Positions 25,212 through 33,347 of a stretch of 64,000 nt of DNA are shown one piece after another (position 1 is the first letter of the stretch; the number at the start of each line of letters is the position of its first letter). The position numbers and the translations under genes are program-made. The notes beneath the pieces were generated by a model. The model was not told the DNA's origin and ran no database searches. It saw only the letters and a list, made by a program, of their open reading frames with translations. Source of the stretch: Mycolicibacter sp. MU0083 (GTDB lineage Bacteria > Actinomycetota > Actinomycetes > Mycobacteriales > Mycobacteriaceae); contig NZ_OY726394.1 of NCBI RefSeq assembly GCF_963378075.1, forward strand, positions 3,348,001-3,412,000. Reading direction: 5' to 3'.

Positions 25212-26510
25212 TTGACTGACTTCGCGACGATCGATTTCTTCACCGATCAGTCCCTGGTACCCGATCCCCACCCGTACTTCGACTACCTGCGGGACAAGGG
25301 CCCGGTCACTCCGCTGGGGGTGTACGACGTCGTCGCGGTGACCGGTCACGAGGAGGCCAACGAGATCTACCGCGACTCCGACACGTACTCGAACCTGGTC
25401 GCGGTCGGCGGGCCGTTCCCGCCGCTGCCGTTCACCCCCGAGGGTGACGACATCAGCGAGCAGATCGAGGCGAACCGCCACCTGATGCCGATGACCGAGC
25501 ACATGGTCACCATGGACCCGCCGATGCACACCAAGGCCCGGTCCCTGCTGAGCCGGCTGCTCACGCCGAAGCGGCTCAAGGAGAACCAGGACTTCATGTG
25601 GCAGCTGGCCGACCGCCAGCTCGACTACTTCATCGAGGACGGCAGTTGTGAATTCCTGGCCTCCTACGCCCGGCCGTTCGCGCTGCTGGTGATCGCCGAC
25701 CTGCTCGGCGTGCCCGAGGAAGACCGGCCGCTGTTCCAGGAGGTGCTGGGTGCACCGCAGCCGGGTGCCCGCATCGGCTCGCTGGACCACGAGGAGTTGG
25801 CCCACGACCCGCTGGCCTGGCTGGATGACAAGTTCAGTCGCTACCTGTCCGAGCGACGCGAAACCCCCCGCGGGGACGTGCTGACCGACCTGGCCACCGC
25901 CACCTACGAAGACGGCTCCATCCCGGAGATCGCCGACGTGGTCAAGAGCGCCACATTCCTGTTCGGCGCCGGGCAGGAGACCACCACCAAGCTGCTCAGC
26001 GCAGCGCTGCGGTTCCTGGCCGAAGACCCCGAACTGGTCGAGCAACTGCGCACCGACCGCAGCAAGATCCCGAACTTCCTCGAGGAGACCCTGCGGCTGG
26101 AGAGCCCGGTCAAGACCGACCCCCGACTGGTCCGCAAGACCACCACGCTGGGCGGGGTGAAGCTCAAGGCGGGCACGGTCGTGGTGATGTTCCCCGGCGC
26201 GGTCAACCGCGATCCGCGCAAGTTCGACAACCCGCACGAGTTGCGGATCGACCGGCCGAACGTCCGCGAGCACCTGGCGTTCGCACGCGGCAGCCACACC
26301 TGCCCGGGTTCGCCGCTGGCCCGCGCCGAGAGCCGCATCTCACTGGAACGAATCCTGGACCGGATGACCGACATCCGGCTCGACGAGTCCCAGCACGGTC
26401 CGGCCGGCGACCGCCGGTTCACCTTCGAACCGACGTTCATCCTGCGCGGCCTGACCGAACTGCACCTGGAGTTCAGCCCGGTCAAGGCCCCGGCCGCCGC
26501 CAGTCTGTAA
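25212..26510 (+). CDS. Cytochrome P450 monooxygenase
   Basis: A 432-residue P450 with I-helix 'FGAGQETTTKLLS', 'ETLRLESPVKTDPRLVRK' (ExxR) and heme loop 'FARGSHTCPGSPLAR' with Cys364 as iron ligand. The phenylalanine seven residues before Cys is present. The start appears to be TTG at 25212 because GAGAGGC lies at the right distance and the family N-terminus matches. It is followed after 34 bp by a second P450 of a different subfamily and by an alcohol-oxidising SDR. Substrate unknown. Confidence 0.88.
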   Translation: MTDFATIDFFTDQSLVPDPHPYFDYLRDKGPVTPLGVYDVVAVTGHEEANEIYRDSDTYSNLVAVGGPFPPLPFTPEGDDISEQIEANRHLMPMTEHMVTMDPPMHTKARSLLSRLLTPKRLKENQDFMWQLADRQLDYFIEDGSCEFLASYARPFALLVIADLLGVPEEDRPLFQEVLGAPQPGARIGSLDHEELAHDPLAWLDDKFSRYLSERRETPRGDVLTDLATATYEDGSIPEIADVVKSATFLFGAGQETTTKLLSAALRFLAEDPELVEQLRTDRSKIPNFLEETLRLESPVKTDPRLVRKTTTLGGVKLKAGTVVVMFPGAVNRDPRKFDNPHELRIDRPNVREHLAFARGSHTCPGSPLARAESRISLERILDRMTDIRLDESQHGPAGDRRFTFEPTFILRGLTELHLEFSPVKAPAAASL

Positions 26511-26544
26511 GCCACCACCCCGCCAAGACGAGGAACCGACGACC

Positions 26545-27744
26545 ATGACGGTGACCGCCACCGACGAAGCCCGCTACGACCCGTACGACATCGACCTCAA
26601 CGGCGATCCGTACCCGATGTTCCGTCGGCTCCGCGAGGAAGCGCCGCTGTACTACAACGCCGAACACGACTTCTACGCACTGAGCCGGTTCGACGACGTC
26701 AACAAGGGTCTGGTCGACCACCAGACGTTCAGTTCGGCGCGCGGCGCCATTCTGGAGCTGATCAAGGCCAACACCCCGATCCCGCCGGGACTGATCCTCT
26801 TCGAGGACCCGCCGGTGCACGACATCCACCGCAAACTGCTGGCCCGGATGTTCACCCCGCGCAAGATCGCCGAACTGGAAACCAAGATCCGCGAGTACTG
26901 CGCCCGCTGCCTCGACCCGCTGGTGGGCACCGGAAACCTCGACTTCGTGACCGACCTGGGCGCGCAGATGCCGATGCGGGTCATCGGCATGTTGGTGGGC
27001 ATCCCCGAGGCCGACCAGGAGGTCATCCGGGACCGCTCCAACGACAGCATGCGCACCGAGGCCGGCAAGCCCATGACGATCGCGTCGGAGGGCTTCGACG
27101 ACGGCTCGATCTTCGCCGACTATCTCGACTGGCGGGTCAAGCACCCGTCCGACGACATCATGACCGAACTGCTCAACGTCGAGTTCACCGACGAAACCGG
27201 CGTCACCCGGAAACTGTCGCGCGACGAGTTGCTGATGTACGTGATGCTGGTGGCCGGGGCCGGGAACGAGACCACCACCCGGTTGATCGGATGGACGGGC
27301 AAGGTGCTGGCCGAGCATCCCGACCAGCGTCGCCAGTTGGTGGAGAACCCCGCGCTGATCCCGCAGGCGATCGAAGAACTGCTCCGTTTCGAACCGCCGG
27401 CGCCGCACGTCGCCCGCTATGTCACCCGCGACGTGGAGTACTACGGCCAGACCGTTCCCGAGGGCAGCGTGATGATGATGCTGATCGGTGCGGCCAACCG
27501 CGATCATCGCCGCTTCGCCCCCGACGGCGACGTCTTCGACATTCACCGCGAGGCGCGCCAGCACCTGACGTTCAGCGTGGGCGCGCACTACTGCCTGGGG
27601 GCCGCCCTGGCCCGCCTGGAGGGCCGGGTAGCCCTGGAGGAGATCCTCAAGCGCTTCCCCGAGTGGGATGTCGACCTGTCCAAGGCCGCGCTGTCCCCGA
27701 CGTCGACGGTCCGCGGCTGGGAATCCATGCCCGCATCCTTCTGA
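26545..27744 (+). CDS. Cytochrome P450 monooxygenase
   Basis: A 399-residue P450: I-helix 'VAGAGNETTTRLIG', 'EELLRFEPPAPHVAR' (ExxR), heme loop 'FSVGAHYCLGAALAR' with Cys350. This is the pattern of CYP125/142/124-like and related mycobacterial enzymes only in general; I cannot assign a CYP number. It is the second P450 of the operon and shares little beyond motifs with the first, so two oxidation steps are likely. GAGGAACC precedes the ATG. Confidence 0.88.
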   Translation: MTVTATDEARYDPYDIDLNGDPYPMFRRLREEAPLYYNAEHDFYALSRFDDVNKGLVDHQTFSSARGAILELIKANTPIPPGLILFEDPPVHDIHRKLLARMFTPRKIAELETKIREYCARCLDPLVGTGNLDFVTDLGAQMPMRVIGMLVGIPEADQEVIRDRSNDSMRTEAGKPMTIASEGFDDGSIFADYLDWRVKHPSDDIMTELLNVEFTDETGVTRKLSRDELLMYVMLVAGAGNETTTRLIGWTGKVLAEHPDQRRQLVENPALIPQAIEELLRFEPPAPHVARYVTRDVEYYGQTVPEGSVMMMLIGAANRDHRRFAPDGDVFDIHREARQHLTFSVGAHYCLGAALARLEGRVALEEILKRFPEWDVDLSKAALSPTSTVRGWESMPASF

Positions 27745-27782
27745 TGAATCCACTTCTACAAATACAGAATTGAGGTTTTTGC

Positions 27783-28622
27783 ATGGCTGGACGTGTTGAA
27801 GGCAAGGTCGCATTCGTCACCGGCGCCGCGCACGGTCAGGGCCGCAGCCACGCGGTCCGGTTGGCCGAGGAGGGCGCCGACATCATCGCGATCGATGTCT
27901 GTAAGCCGATCGTGCAGAACTCCCCCATCCCGCCGGCCACCCCGGAGGAATTGGCCGAGACGGCCGACCTGGTCAAGGCCCAGGGACGCCGGATCTTCAC
28001 CGCGGAAGTCGATGTCCGTGACTTCGACGGGCTCAAGAAGGCCGTCGACGCCGGCGTCGAGGAACTGGGCGGGCTGGACATCATCGTCGCCAACGCGGGG
28101 ATCGGCAACGGCGGCGACACGCTGGACCAGTGCAGCGAGCACGACTGGCAGGAGATGATCGACATCAACCTGTCCGGCGTGTGGAAGACCGTCAAAGCCG
28201 GTGTGCCGCACCTGATCGCCGGCGGCAAGGGCGGTTCGATCGTGCTGACCAGCTCGGTCGGCGGGCTGAAGGCCTACCCGCACTGCGGCAACTATGTCGC
28301 CGCCAAGCACGGCGTGGTGGGCATCATGCGCTCGTTCGCGGTGGAGTTGGGGCACCAGAACATCCGGGTCAACACCGTGCACCCGACCCATGTCAGCACC
28401 GGCATGATCATGAACGAGGGCACCTGGAAGATGTTCCGTCCGGACCTGGAGAACCCGGGCCCCGACGACATGGCGCCGATCTGCCAGATGTTCCACACGC
28501 TGCCGATTCCGTGGGTGGACGCGGTCGACATCAGCAACGCGGTGCTGTTCCTGGTCTCCGACGAAGCCCGCTACATCACCGGCGTCACCCTGCCGGTCGA
28601 TGCCGGAAGCTGCCTGAAATAA
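27783..28622 (+). CDS. Mycofactocin-coupled SDR family oxidoreductase
   Basis: A 279-residue SDR with 'TGAAHGQGRSHAVRLAEEG' and 'ADIIAIDVCKPI', the mycofactocin-type insert after the second strand, 'NAGIGNGG', and catalytic 'YVAAKHG'. GAGG lies upstream of the ATG. Placed after two P450s, it probably oxidises the new hydroxyl group to a ketone or aldehyde with bound NAD. Close relative of the SDR at 9505; the two share the subfamily signature but differ in the substrate loop. Confidence 0.88.
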   Translation: MAGRVEGKVAFVTGAAHGQGRSHAVRLAEEGADIIAIDVCKPIVQNSPIPPATPEELAETADLVKAQGRRIFTAEVDVRDFDGLKKAVDAGVEELGGLDIIVANAGIGNGGDTLDQCSEHDWQEMIDINLSGVWKTVKAGVPHLIAGGKGGSIVLTSSVGGLKAYPHCGNYVAAKHGVVGIMRSFAVELGHQNIRVNTVHPTHVSTGMIMNEGTWKMFRPDLENPGPDDMAPICQMFHTLPIPWVDAVDISNAVLFLVSDEARYITGVTLPVDAGSCLK

Positions 28623-28624
28623 CT

Positions 28625-29686
28625 CTGTCGGCCGATCCCGATAGCTGGGACACGATCTCCCCGGAGTGGCTGACCGCCGCATTGCGTGGTCACCACCCCG
28701 GGGTGGTTGTGGATGCGGTGTCGGTGGTCGCCCGCGACGACGGCACCAATCGTCGCGCCCGCCTGGCGGTGAGCTACTCCTCCGGCGACGGGCCGGCCAC
28801 CGTATTCGCCAAGGCCGTCGATCCCGAGCACGCCGACCTGGTGGAGCTGACCAGCGGCCTGTACCACGAGCCGCGCCTGTTCCTCTCCGATGTCGAGCTG
28901 CCCCTTGACCATCCGACGGTCTATCGCGCGGTGATCGACGAAGATCGCCGCGATTTCCTGCTCGTCATGGAAGACGTGGTCGCACGCGGCGCCGATCCGC
29001 GCGACGCGACGCGTCCGCTCAGCCTGGATGAGGCAGCCCACGGCGTGCGCGGATTGGCTCGCCTGCACGGTGCATTCTGGGCGCAACGCATCACCGAAAA
29101 CCCGGCACTGGCCTGGGTGGAGCCGTTCGTCCCGTTCGCCGGCCTGGAGTTGGCGCCGTTGGAGGTCGCCTACGAACGGCTGGCCGACTCGGTGCCGTCC
29201 GAGATCACCTCGATGACCGGCGCGGAACTGTTCGGCGACACCTGGGCCCGCTACATCCGCAGCCTGACCCGGGGATCCCAGACCCTGCTGCACGGCGACC
29301 CGCACATCGGCAACACCTATGTGCTGCCCGACGGCGACGTCGGGTTCCTGGACTGGCAGATGGTTCGGCGCGGCAATTTCTCCCTGGATCTGGGCTATTT
29401 CCTGCAGGGCGCGCTGACCATCGATGACCGGCGCACCGGCGAGCGCGACCTGATCGACGAATACCGTGGCGCCCTGGGCCTCCCGGCCGCCGAATTGCCT
29501 TCTGCCGAAGAGATCTGGCTGCAGTACCGGGCTTCGGCGGCGCATGGCCTGGCGATCTGGATCGCGACGCTGTCCGGCGGCGACAACTGGCAGCGGCCCG
29601 AGATCAGCCTGGCGCTCGCGCAACGCTACGCCGCCGCCTTCACCGACCTGGACACCCGCGGGGCACTGGACGCCCTGGGCGACTGA
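28625..29686 (+). CDS. APH/EcKinase-like phosphotransferase; start codon unclear
   Basis: About 350 residues of aminoglycoside-phosphotransferase/ecdysteroid-kinase-like fold. The catalytic loop 'LLHGDPHIGNTYV' and Mg-binding 'GFLDWQMVRRGNFSLDLGYF' are intact. The family N-terminus 'SWDTISPEWLTAAL' is encoded right after the SDR stop, but no ATG, GTG or TTG precedes it in frame; the best start is CTG at 28625, three bases after the SDR stop. The first standard start (TTG 28682) would delete conserved residues. In mycobacteria such kinases accompany steroid or terpenoid clusters; the substrate is unknown. Confidence 0.78.
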   Translation: MSADPDSWDTISPEWLTAALRGHHPGVVVDAVSVVARDDGTNRRARLAVSYSSGDGPATVFAKAVDPEHADLVELTSGLYHEPRLFLSDVELPLDHPTVYRAVIDEDRRDFLLVMEDVVARGADPRDATRPLSLDEAAHGVRGLARLHGAFWAQRITENPALAWVEPFVPFAGLELAPLEVAYERLADSVPSEITSMTGAELFGDTWARYIRSLTRGSQTLLHGDPHIGNTYVLPDGDVGFLDWQMVRRGNFSLDLGYFLQGALTIDDRRTGERDLIDEYRGALGLPAAELPSAEEIWLQYRASAAHGLAIWIATLSGGDNWQRPEISLALAQRYAAAFTDLDTRGALDALGD

Positions 29687-29727
29687 ACCAGGTCGGGATC
29701 GCTGTCGGATTGCCGCCTACGGTGAGC

Positions 29728-29750
29728 GCCGGCCGATTGCTCCGGCCGGC
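29728..29750. terminator. Hairpin between convergent genes (GCCGGCCG-N7-CGGCCGGC)
   Basis: Perfect 8-bp GC-only arms around ATTGCTC, in the 127-bp gap between the convergent stops at 29686 (plus) and 29814 (minus). It has no T-run on either side. The location suits a bidirectional terminator. Confidence 0.5.
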
Positions 29751-29813
29751 ACCCACCGCATGACGCGGAGGCTTGTCTCTCTGTGGTGTTGTCAATGTGC
29801 ACGTTCGGTTGGG

Positions 29814-31145
29814 TCAGGCGGCAGTGGGCAACGCTGTCAGGGTTCGACGGGCGTGGGACCGCAGGTGTTCGGGTCGGCGGTCGGGGTGGTTGGTGTCCGG
29901 CGGTGGGATGAACCAGGGGTGCCGGTCGGTTCCGAGGTAGACCTGCCAGCCGGCGTGGTGGACGGCGGTGTGGTGGCGTCGGCACAGCAGGACACCGTTG
30001 TCGAGGCTGGTCACCCCGTCGGCGCTCCAGTGCTGGATGTGGTGGGCGTCGCACCAGGAGGCGGGCCGACCGCAGCCGGGGAAGGCGCACCCTTGGTCAC
30101 GCACGATCAGGGCTTTGCGGATCTTGGGTGGGAACAGGCGCTGGCTACGGCCCACACCCAGGGGTGCGCCCCGCGTATCGAGGTGCACGGTATCGACGGT
30201 GGCGTCGCAGGAGATCAGTTCGGCGGTGCCGACACTGACCGGGCCGGTGAACCCGAGCATGTCCACCGGGCCGGTCGCGATCCCCTCCACCGGGGGCGCG
30301 GCGGGGGCGGGCCGGATCAAGGTGACGTGCGGCAGCACTCCACCCGAGAGCGGCCTGCTGGAGCCCGACAGGTAGTCGCAGAGCAGTTGCGCGAACCCGT
30401 CGGCGCGGCGTCGGCCGATGGTGCGGGCATCCGGAGAACCGTCGGGGGCGGGTACCGGTCGGCACAGGGGGTCCAACGCGGCGTACAGCTGCTCCCCGGT
30501 CAGCACGTCCAGGTCGAAACGAGCTTTGATCCGGCCGTCGCGGTCATGGGTCATGGCCATCACATTGAGTTCGGCGTCCTCGGCCACCGGCACCGGGCCT
30601 TCCGGCGCGGTAGGCGCGGCGGCAATGGCGATCGCCCGGGCTTTTCTGCCCACTGCGGCCGGGGTGGCCTCGATCATGAGTTTCGTGACCAGTCGCGCGA
30701 CCTCGCTATCGGATAGCTCGACACGATCGGCGATGTGACCGATGCCGGTTCCGACGGCGTCGGCGAACTCGATGCCGACCGCTCCCAGGCACTGTGCCCG
30801 AGTGAGCGCCGCGAGCTGCGGGGCGGCTCGCCCGACCCGTGCAGACCGGTACGCCGCGGCGGGTGCCACCCCGAGTCCGATCAGCAGATCGGCTCCGGAA
30901 CGCAGCTGCTTGCGCGCCGGGATATCGAGACGCTCGGCCGCCGCGGCCGCCGAAGCGATCAGGTGATCAACCAGGTTGCCCACCGTGACCGCGGCTTCCA
31001 GCACGGCCAGCAGGGGTTGTTCGTCGAACCCCCGACGTGGCGAATCCAGCAGCGCAAACAAGCCACCGCCCACCTCGCCCTCGCGCGTCGGCGTCAGATC
31101 GTCGATCAGGGCATCGACGAAGGCCGTGAGATCGGTAGCGTCCAT
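29814..31145 (-). CDS. 13E12-repeat family DUF222/HNH endonuclease-domain protein
   Basis: A 443-residue protein of the mycobacterial 13E12 (DUF222) family. The N-terminal 300 residues are helical; the C-terminus has an HNH nuclease-like zinc site: 'CAFPGCGRPASWCDAHHIQH', 'SLDNGVLLCRRHHTAVHH', with Cys-x4-Cys and the His pair. The ATG at 31145 follows GGAAGG; a GTG three codons earlier is possible. A perfect LexA box lies 28 bp upstream, so it should be induced by DNA damage, as known for 13E12 genes of M. tuberculosis. Its exact cellular role is not known. Confidence 0.88.
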   Translation of the reverse strand: MDATDLTAFVDALIDDLTPTREGEVGGGLFALLDSPRRGFDEQPLLAVLEAAVTVGNLVDHLIASAAAAAERLDIPARKQLRSGADLLIGLGVAPAAAYRSARVGRAAPQLAALTRAQCLGAVGIEFADAVGTGIGHIADRVELSDSEVARLVTKLMIEATPAAVGRKARAIAIAAAPTAPEGPVPVAEDAELNVMAMTHDRDGRIKARFDLDVLTGEQLYAALDPLCRPVPAPDGSPDARTIGRRRADGFAQLLCDYLSGSSRPLSGGVLPHVTLIRPAPAAPPVEGIATGPVDMLGFTGPVSVGTAELISCDATVDTVHLDTRGAPLGVGRSQRLFPPKIRKALIVRDQGCAFPGCGRPASWCDAHHIQHWSADGVTSLDNGVLLCRRHHTAVHHAGWQVYLGTDRHPWFIPPPDTNHPDRRPEHLRSHARRTLTALPTAA

Positions 31146-31172
31146 GCGCGGCACCTTCCGGGGAACCTTTAT

Positions 31173-31215
31173 TCGAACATATGTTCGATTCTACTCGGTT
31201 TTCCGCAACCCGCAA
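31173..31215 (-). promoter_or_regulatory. LexA (SOS) box TCGAAC-ATAT-GTTCGA and promoter of the 13E12 gene
   Basis: The 16-bp perfect palindrome at 31173-31188 equals the mycobacterial LexA consensus TCGAAC-N4-GTTCGA. On the minus strand a -10 TAGAAT (31188-31193) touches it and a -35 TTGCGG (31210-31215) lies 16 bp further up, so LexA would cover the transcription start. The -35 falls inside the target-site duplication of the neighbouring inserted element. Confidence 0.85.
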
Positions 31216-31217
31216 GG
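31203..31217. repeat. Left 15-bp target-site duplication
   Basis: CCGCAACCCGCAAGG directly before the element; an identical copy follows it at 31729-31743. Exact duplication on both sides marks a transposition event and suggests it is fairly recent, since neither copy has mutated. Confidence 0.85.
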
Positions 31218-31289
31218 TGTTATCTCTCAGGACATCGGTGACGGTTCGGGTGATCTTGGTGGTGACACTTCTGCGCCAAGGTTCAGGCG

Positions 31290-31719
31290 GTGGCCGCTAA
31301 TGAACCCATCGATCCGCGCGTCCGGCTTGCGATCTCGCAATGGCCTGATGATGCGCCACGCCCCAAACCCGTTCGGCCACTGTTCGAGCAGCCTGCGCCA
31401 CGCCCACGGCCCACGGCCCACGGCCCACGGCCCACGGCCCACGCCACCATTACCGTTAGACCTTCCCGCCGGCACCCTCGTGAAAAGGGTGACCACTGCG
31501 GGCACCATCGGGCTGGCCTCAGTCACCTACATGGTCGACAGGCACCACGCCTTCGAACGTGTCCTGGTCGTCCCCGTCGGCGACAAGATCATCATCGCCG
31601 ATACCCACGGCGAGGTCCTTGTCGAGCACACCCGCCCCTTATCGGGCACCACCTACGTCGGCAACGGACGACCCCGAGGCTCACGCCCCAAACCCGAGAA
31701 ACCGTCACCGATGTCCTGA
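31290..31719 (+). pseudogene. Remnant of IS481-type transposase (N- and C-terminal pieces)
   Basis: From GTG 31290 a reading frame gives 'MAANEPIDPRVRLAISQWPD', an N-terminus I associate with IS481-type transposases, then runs into 7-bp repeats. In a different frame, from about 31460 to the stop at 31719, 'GTLVKRVTTAGTIGLASVTY' and 'AFERVLVVPVGDKIIIADTH' resemble the transposase C-terminal beta domain. The catalytic DDE core is absent. The two pieces are in different frames and cannot make an active enzyme. Confidence 0.68.
31403..31443 (+). repeat. 7-bp tandem repeat (CCCACGG), five full copies and one partial
   Basis: Five perfect CCCACGG units followed by CCCACG at the deletion junction of the IS481 remnant. 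A 7-bp unit shifts the reading frame with each copy, so it could vary between strains by slippage. It marks the site where the transposase core was lost. Confidence 0.85.
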
Positions 31720-31728
31720 GACATCACA

Positions 31729-31743
31729 CCGCAACCCGCAAGG
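31729..31743. repeat. Right 15-bp target-site duplication
   Basis: CCGCAACCCGCAAGG, identical to 31203-31217 and immediately after the right inverted repeat. The pre-insertion sequence can be rebuilt by removing 31218-31743. Confidence 0.85.
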
Positions 31744-31784
31744 AAGAATTCCGCGGGCCACCGCCGGCGCCGGACCGAGCCGAG

Positions 31785-32831
31785 CTATACGGAGTGCACC
31801 AACTCGATCGCGGCACCGAGCGTGGCGATCCGGTCTTCGAGGCTGTCGCCGGCGGGATAGATCCGCACCGTATCCACCCCGGCATCGCGCCAGACCTGGA
31901 GTCGGTCGCGAACCATCTCAGACGTGCCGATGAGCGTGGTCGCCAACACCATCTCGTCGGTGATGAGGGCGGCGGCACCGTCCCGATCGCCGGCCTGCCA
32001 ACGTTGTTTGACCGCGGCGGCCACCTCGGCCCAGCCCTGGCGGCTGTAGGCCTGGTTGTAGAAATTCGTGCTGGCCGAACCCATTCCGCCGAGGCTGAAG
32101 GCTAGCTCGGATTTCCGACTGTCGATCAGCGTCTGCAGCTGCCGCTCGTCGGCGGCGAACGACACCTCGGCGCCCTGGCAGATATCGAGGTCCGCACGGG
32201 CACGCCCGGACCGCGCAAGACCGTCGTCGAGGTGTGCGAAGTAGGCGGCGTCGGCGCCTTCGGGCACGAAGCTGGTGCCCAGCCAGCCGTCGGCAAGCTC
32301 CCCGGTCAGCCGCAGCATCGCCGGGGTCAGGCTGGCCAGATACAGCGGTATAGGGTGCTCTGCCCGCATCGACAACCGCATCGGTTTGGTGTCGGATCCG
32401 ACCCGCGGGATCTGGAAGTGCCGCCCCCGATAGCTCACCCGCTCCCCGTCGATCACCTGTCGGATGATCTCGATGGTCTCCCGCATCCGGCCCAGCGGCC
32501 GTTCGAACGATTGCCCGTGCAGCCCCTCGATCACTTGCGGGCCGGAGGCACCCAGACCGAGCAGGAACCGTCCGCCGGACAGGTTGGACAGCGTGATGGC
32601 GGCTTGCGCGATGGCGACCGGCGTCCGCGTGGACAGCTGGATGATCCCGGATCCCAACAGCATTCGACTGGTGCATGCCGCGTAATAGCCCAACGCCGAT
32701 ACCGCGTCCGATCCCCAGGCTTCGGCGACCCAGCAGATATCCAGGCCCATCTTCTCGGCCTCGCGGACCAGCAGCTTCTGGTATTCCCAGGTGCCGACGC
32801 TCGCGGCCTCCAGGGTGATGGCCGCGCGCAT
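31785..32831 (-). CDS. LLM class (luciferase-like, probably F420-dependent) oxidoreductase
   Basis: A 348-residue TIM-barrel protein of the luciferase-like monooxygenase superfamily: 'EKMGLDICWVAEAWGSDAVS', 'LGSGIIQLSTRTPVAIAQAA', 'LSGGRFLLGLGASGPQVIEG' and 'HPIPLYLASLTPAMLRLTGE' match the F420-type mycobacterial group. The start overlaps the stop of the SRPBCC gene (TGATG). It would reduce or oxygenate an unknown compound using F420H2 or FMNH2. It is the last gene of the TetR-SRPBCC-LLM unit, ending 42 bp from the inserted element. Confidence 0.84.
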   Translation of the reverse strand: MRAAITLEAASVGTWEYQKLLVREAEKMGLDICWVAEAWGSDAVSALGYYAACTSRMLLGSGIIQLSTRTPVAIAQAAITLSNLSGGRFLLGLGASGPQVIEGLHGQSFERPLGRMRETIEIIRQVIDGERVSYRGRHFQIPRVGSDTKPMRLSMRAEHPIPLYLASLTPAMLRLTGELADGWLGTSFVPEGADAAYFAHLDDGLARSGRARADLDICQGAEVSFAADERQLQTLIDSRKSELAFSLGGMGSASTNFYNQAYSRQGWAEVAAAVKQRWQAGDRDGAAALITDEMVLATTLIGTSEMVRDRLQVWRDAGVDTVRIYPAGDSLEDRIATLGAAIELVHSV

Positions 32832-33334
32832 CAGTCCTCCGCGAGCCGCTTGAGATGGGCCAACGTGGCGGTCATGCCCGCCTCGAGCTCTCGTAGTCGC
32901 ACGAACACGATCTTCTGCTCCTTGTCCGGCATCGCGGTGATGGCCAGCGACAGCCCGGACGGGGCGGGACCCAACTGCATCCATTGCGTCAACCGGGTGC
33001 CGGCGCCCTCGGGCGCCTGACTCAATCGCCAGCTGGCGGTGGGGTTGTCGGGATCGGTTACCGCCCAACCGAACACCTTCAGCGGTTCGAACTCGACCAC
33101 TTCGGAGACGGTCGACCATTCCCCGAGTGCGGCGTTGCGGTTGTATCCGGTGAACCGGGCACCCAGCCGGGGCCCGTCGCCGTCGGCCCATTCGACGCGC
33201 TGCAGTTCCTGACTGCTCTCGGCGACCGCATGGATGTCGCAGACCAGCTCCCAGACCCGTTCCGGTGGGGCGTCGACCCACGTGGAAACCTCCACCGTCG
33301 GCATATCGGCATAGACCGCTCCGGTCCACTCCAT
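32831..33334 (-). CDS. SRPBCC (START/polyketide cyclase-like) family protein
   Basis: A 167-residue protein with the family start 'TVEVSTWVDAPPERVWELVC' (strand-helix of the ligand-binding fold) and 'PLKVFGWAVTDP', 'SWRLSQAPEGAGTRL' in later strands. SRPBCC proteins bind hydrophobic ligands and some act as cyclases or dehydratases. GAGAGGAAG precedes the ATG at 33334, which I prefer to a GTG at 33358 that would overlap the TetR gene. Co-operonic with the LLM enzyme; it may carry or process the same compound. Confidence 0.8.
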   Translation of the reverse strand: MEWTGAVYADMPTVEVSTWVDAPPERVWELVCDIHAVAESSQELQRVEWADGDGPRLGARFTGYNRNAALGEWSTVSEVVEFEPLKVFGWAVTDPDNPTASWRLSQAPEGAGTRLTQWMQLGPAPSGLSLAITAMPDKEQKIVFVRLRELEAGMTATLAHLKRLAED

Positions 33335-33347
33335 CGCTGGCTTCCTC

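Larger units (their letters stand above)
31218..31728. mobile_element. Internally deleted IS481-like element (511 bp, MITE-like)
   Basis: The element begins TGTTATCTCTCAGGACATCG (31218) and ends, read from 31728 on the other strand, TGTGATGTCTCAGGACATCG; the inverted repeats continue to GGTGACGGTT and match at 27 of 29 positions. Ends starting TGT, a 15-bp target duplication, and pieces of a transposase frame fit the IS481 family. Most of the transposase is missing, so it cannot move alone but might be mobilised by an intact relative. It lies between the SOS promoter of the 13E12 gene and the end of the LLM gene. Confidence 0.8.

Noticed and set aside
31403..31443. CRISPR-like repeat array
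   Set aside because: Units are 7 bp without spacers; it is a simple tandem repeat inside an IS remnant.
31290..32105. A complete plus-strand gene from the IS remnant into the LLM gene
   Set aside because: Only the first 24 residues look like a protein family; the rest is repeat-derived and antisense to the LLM gene.
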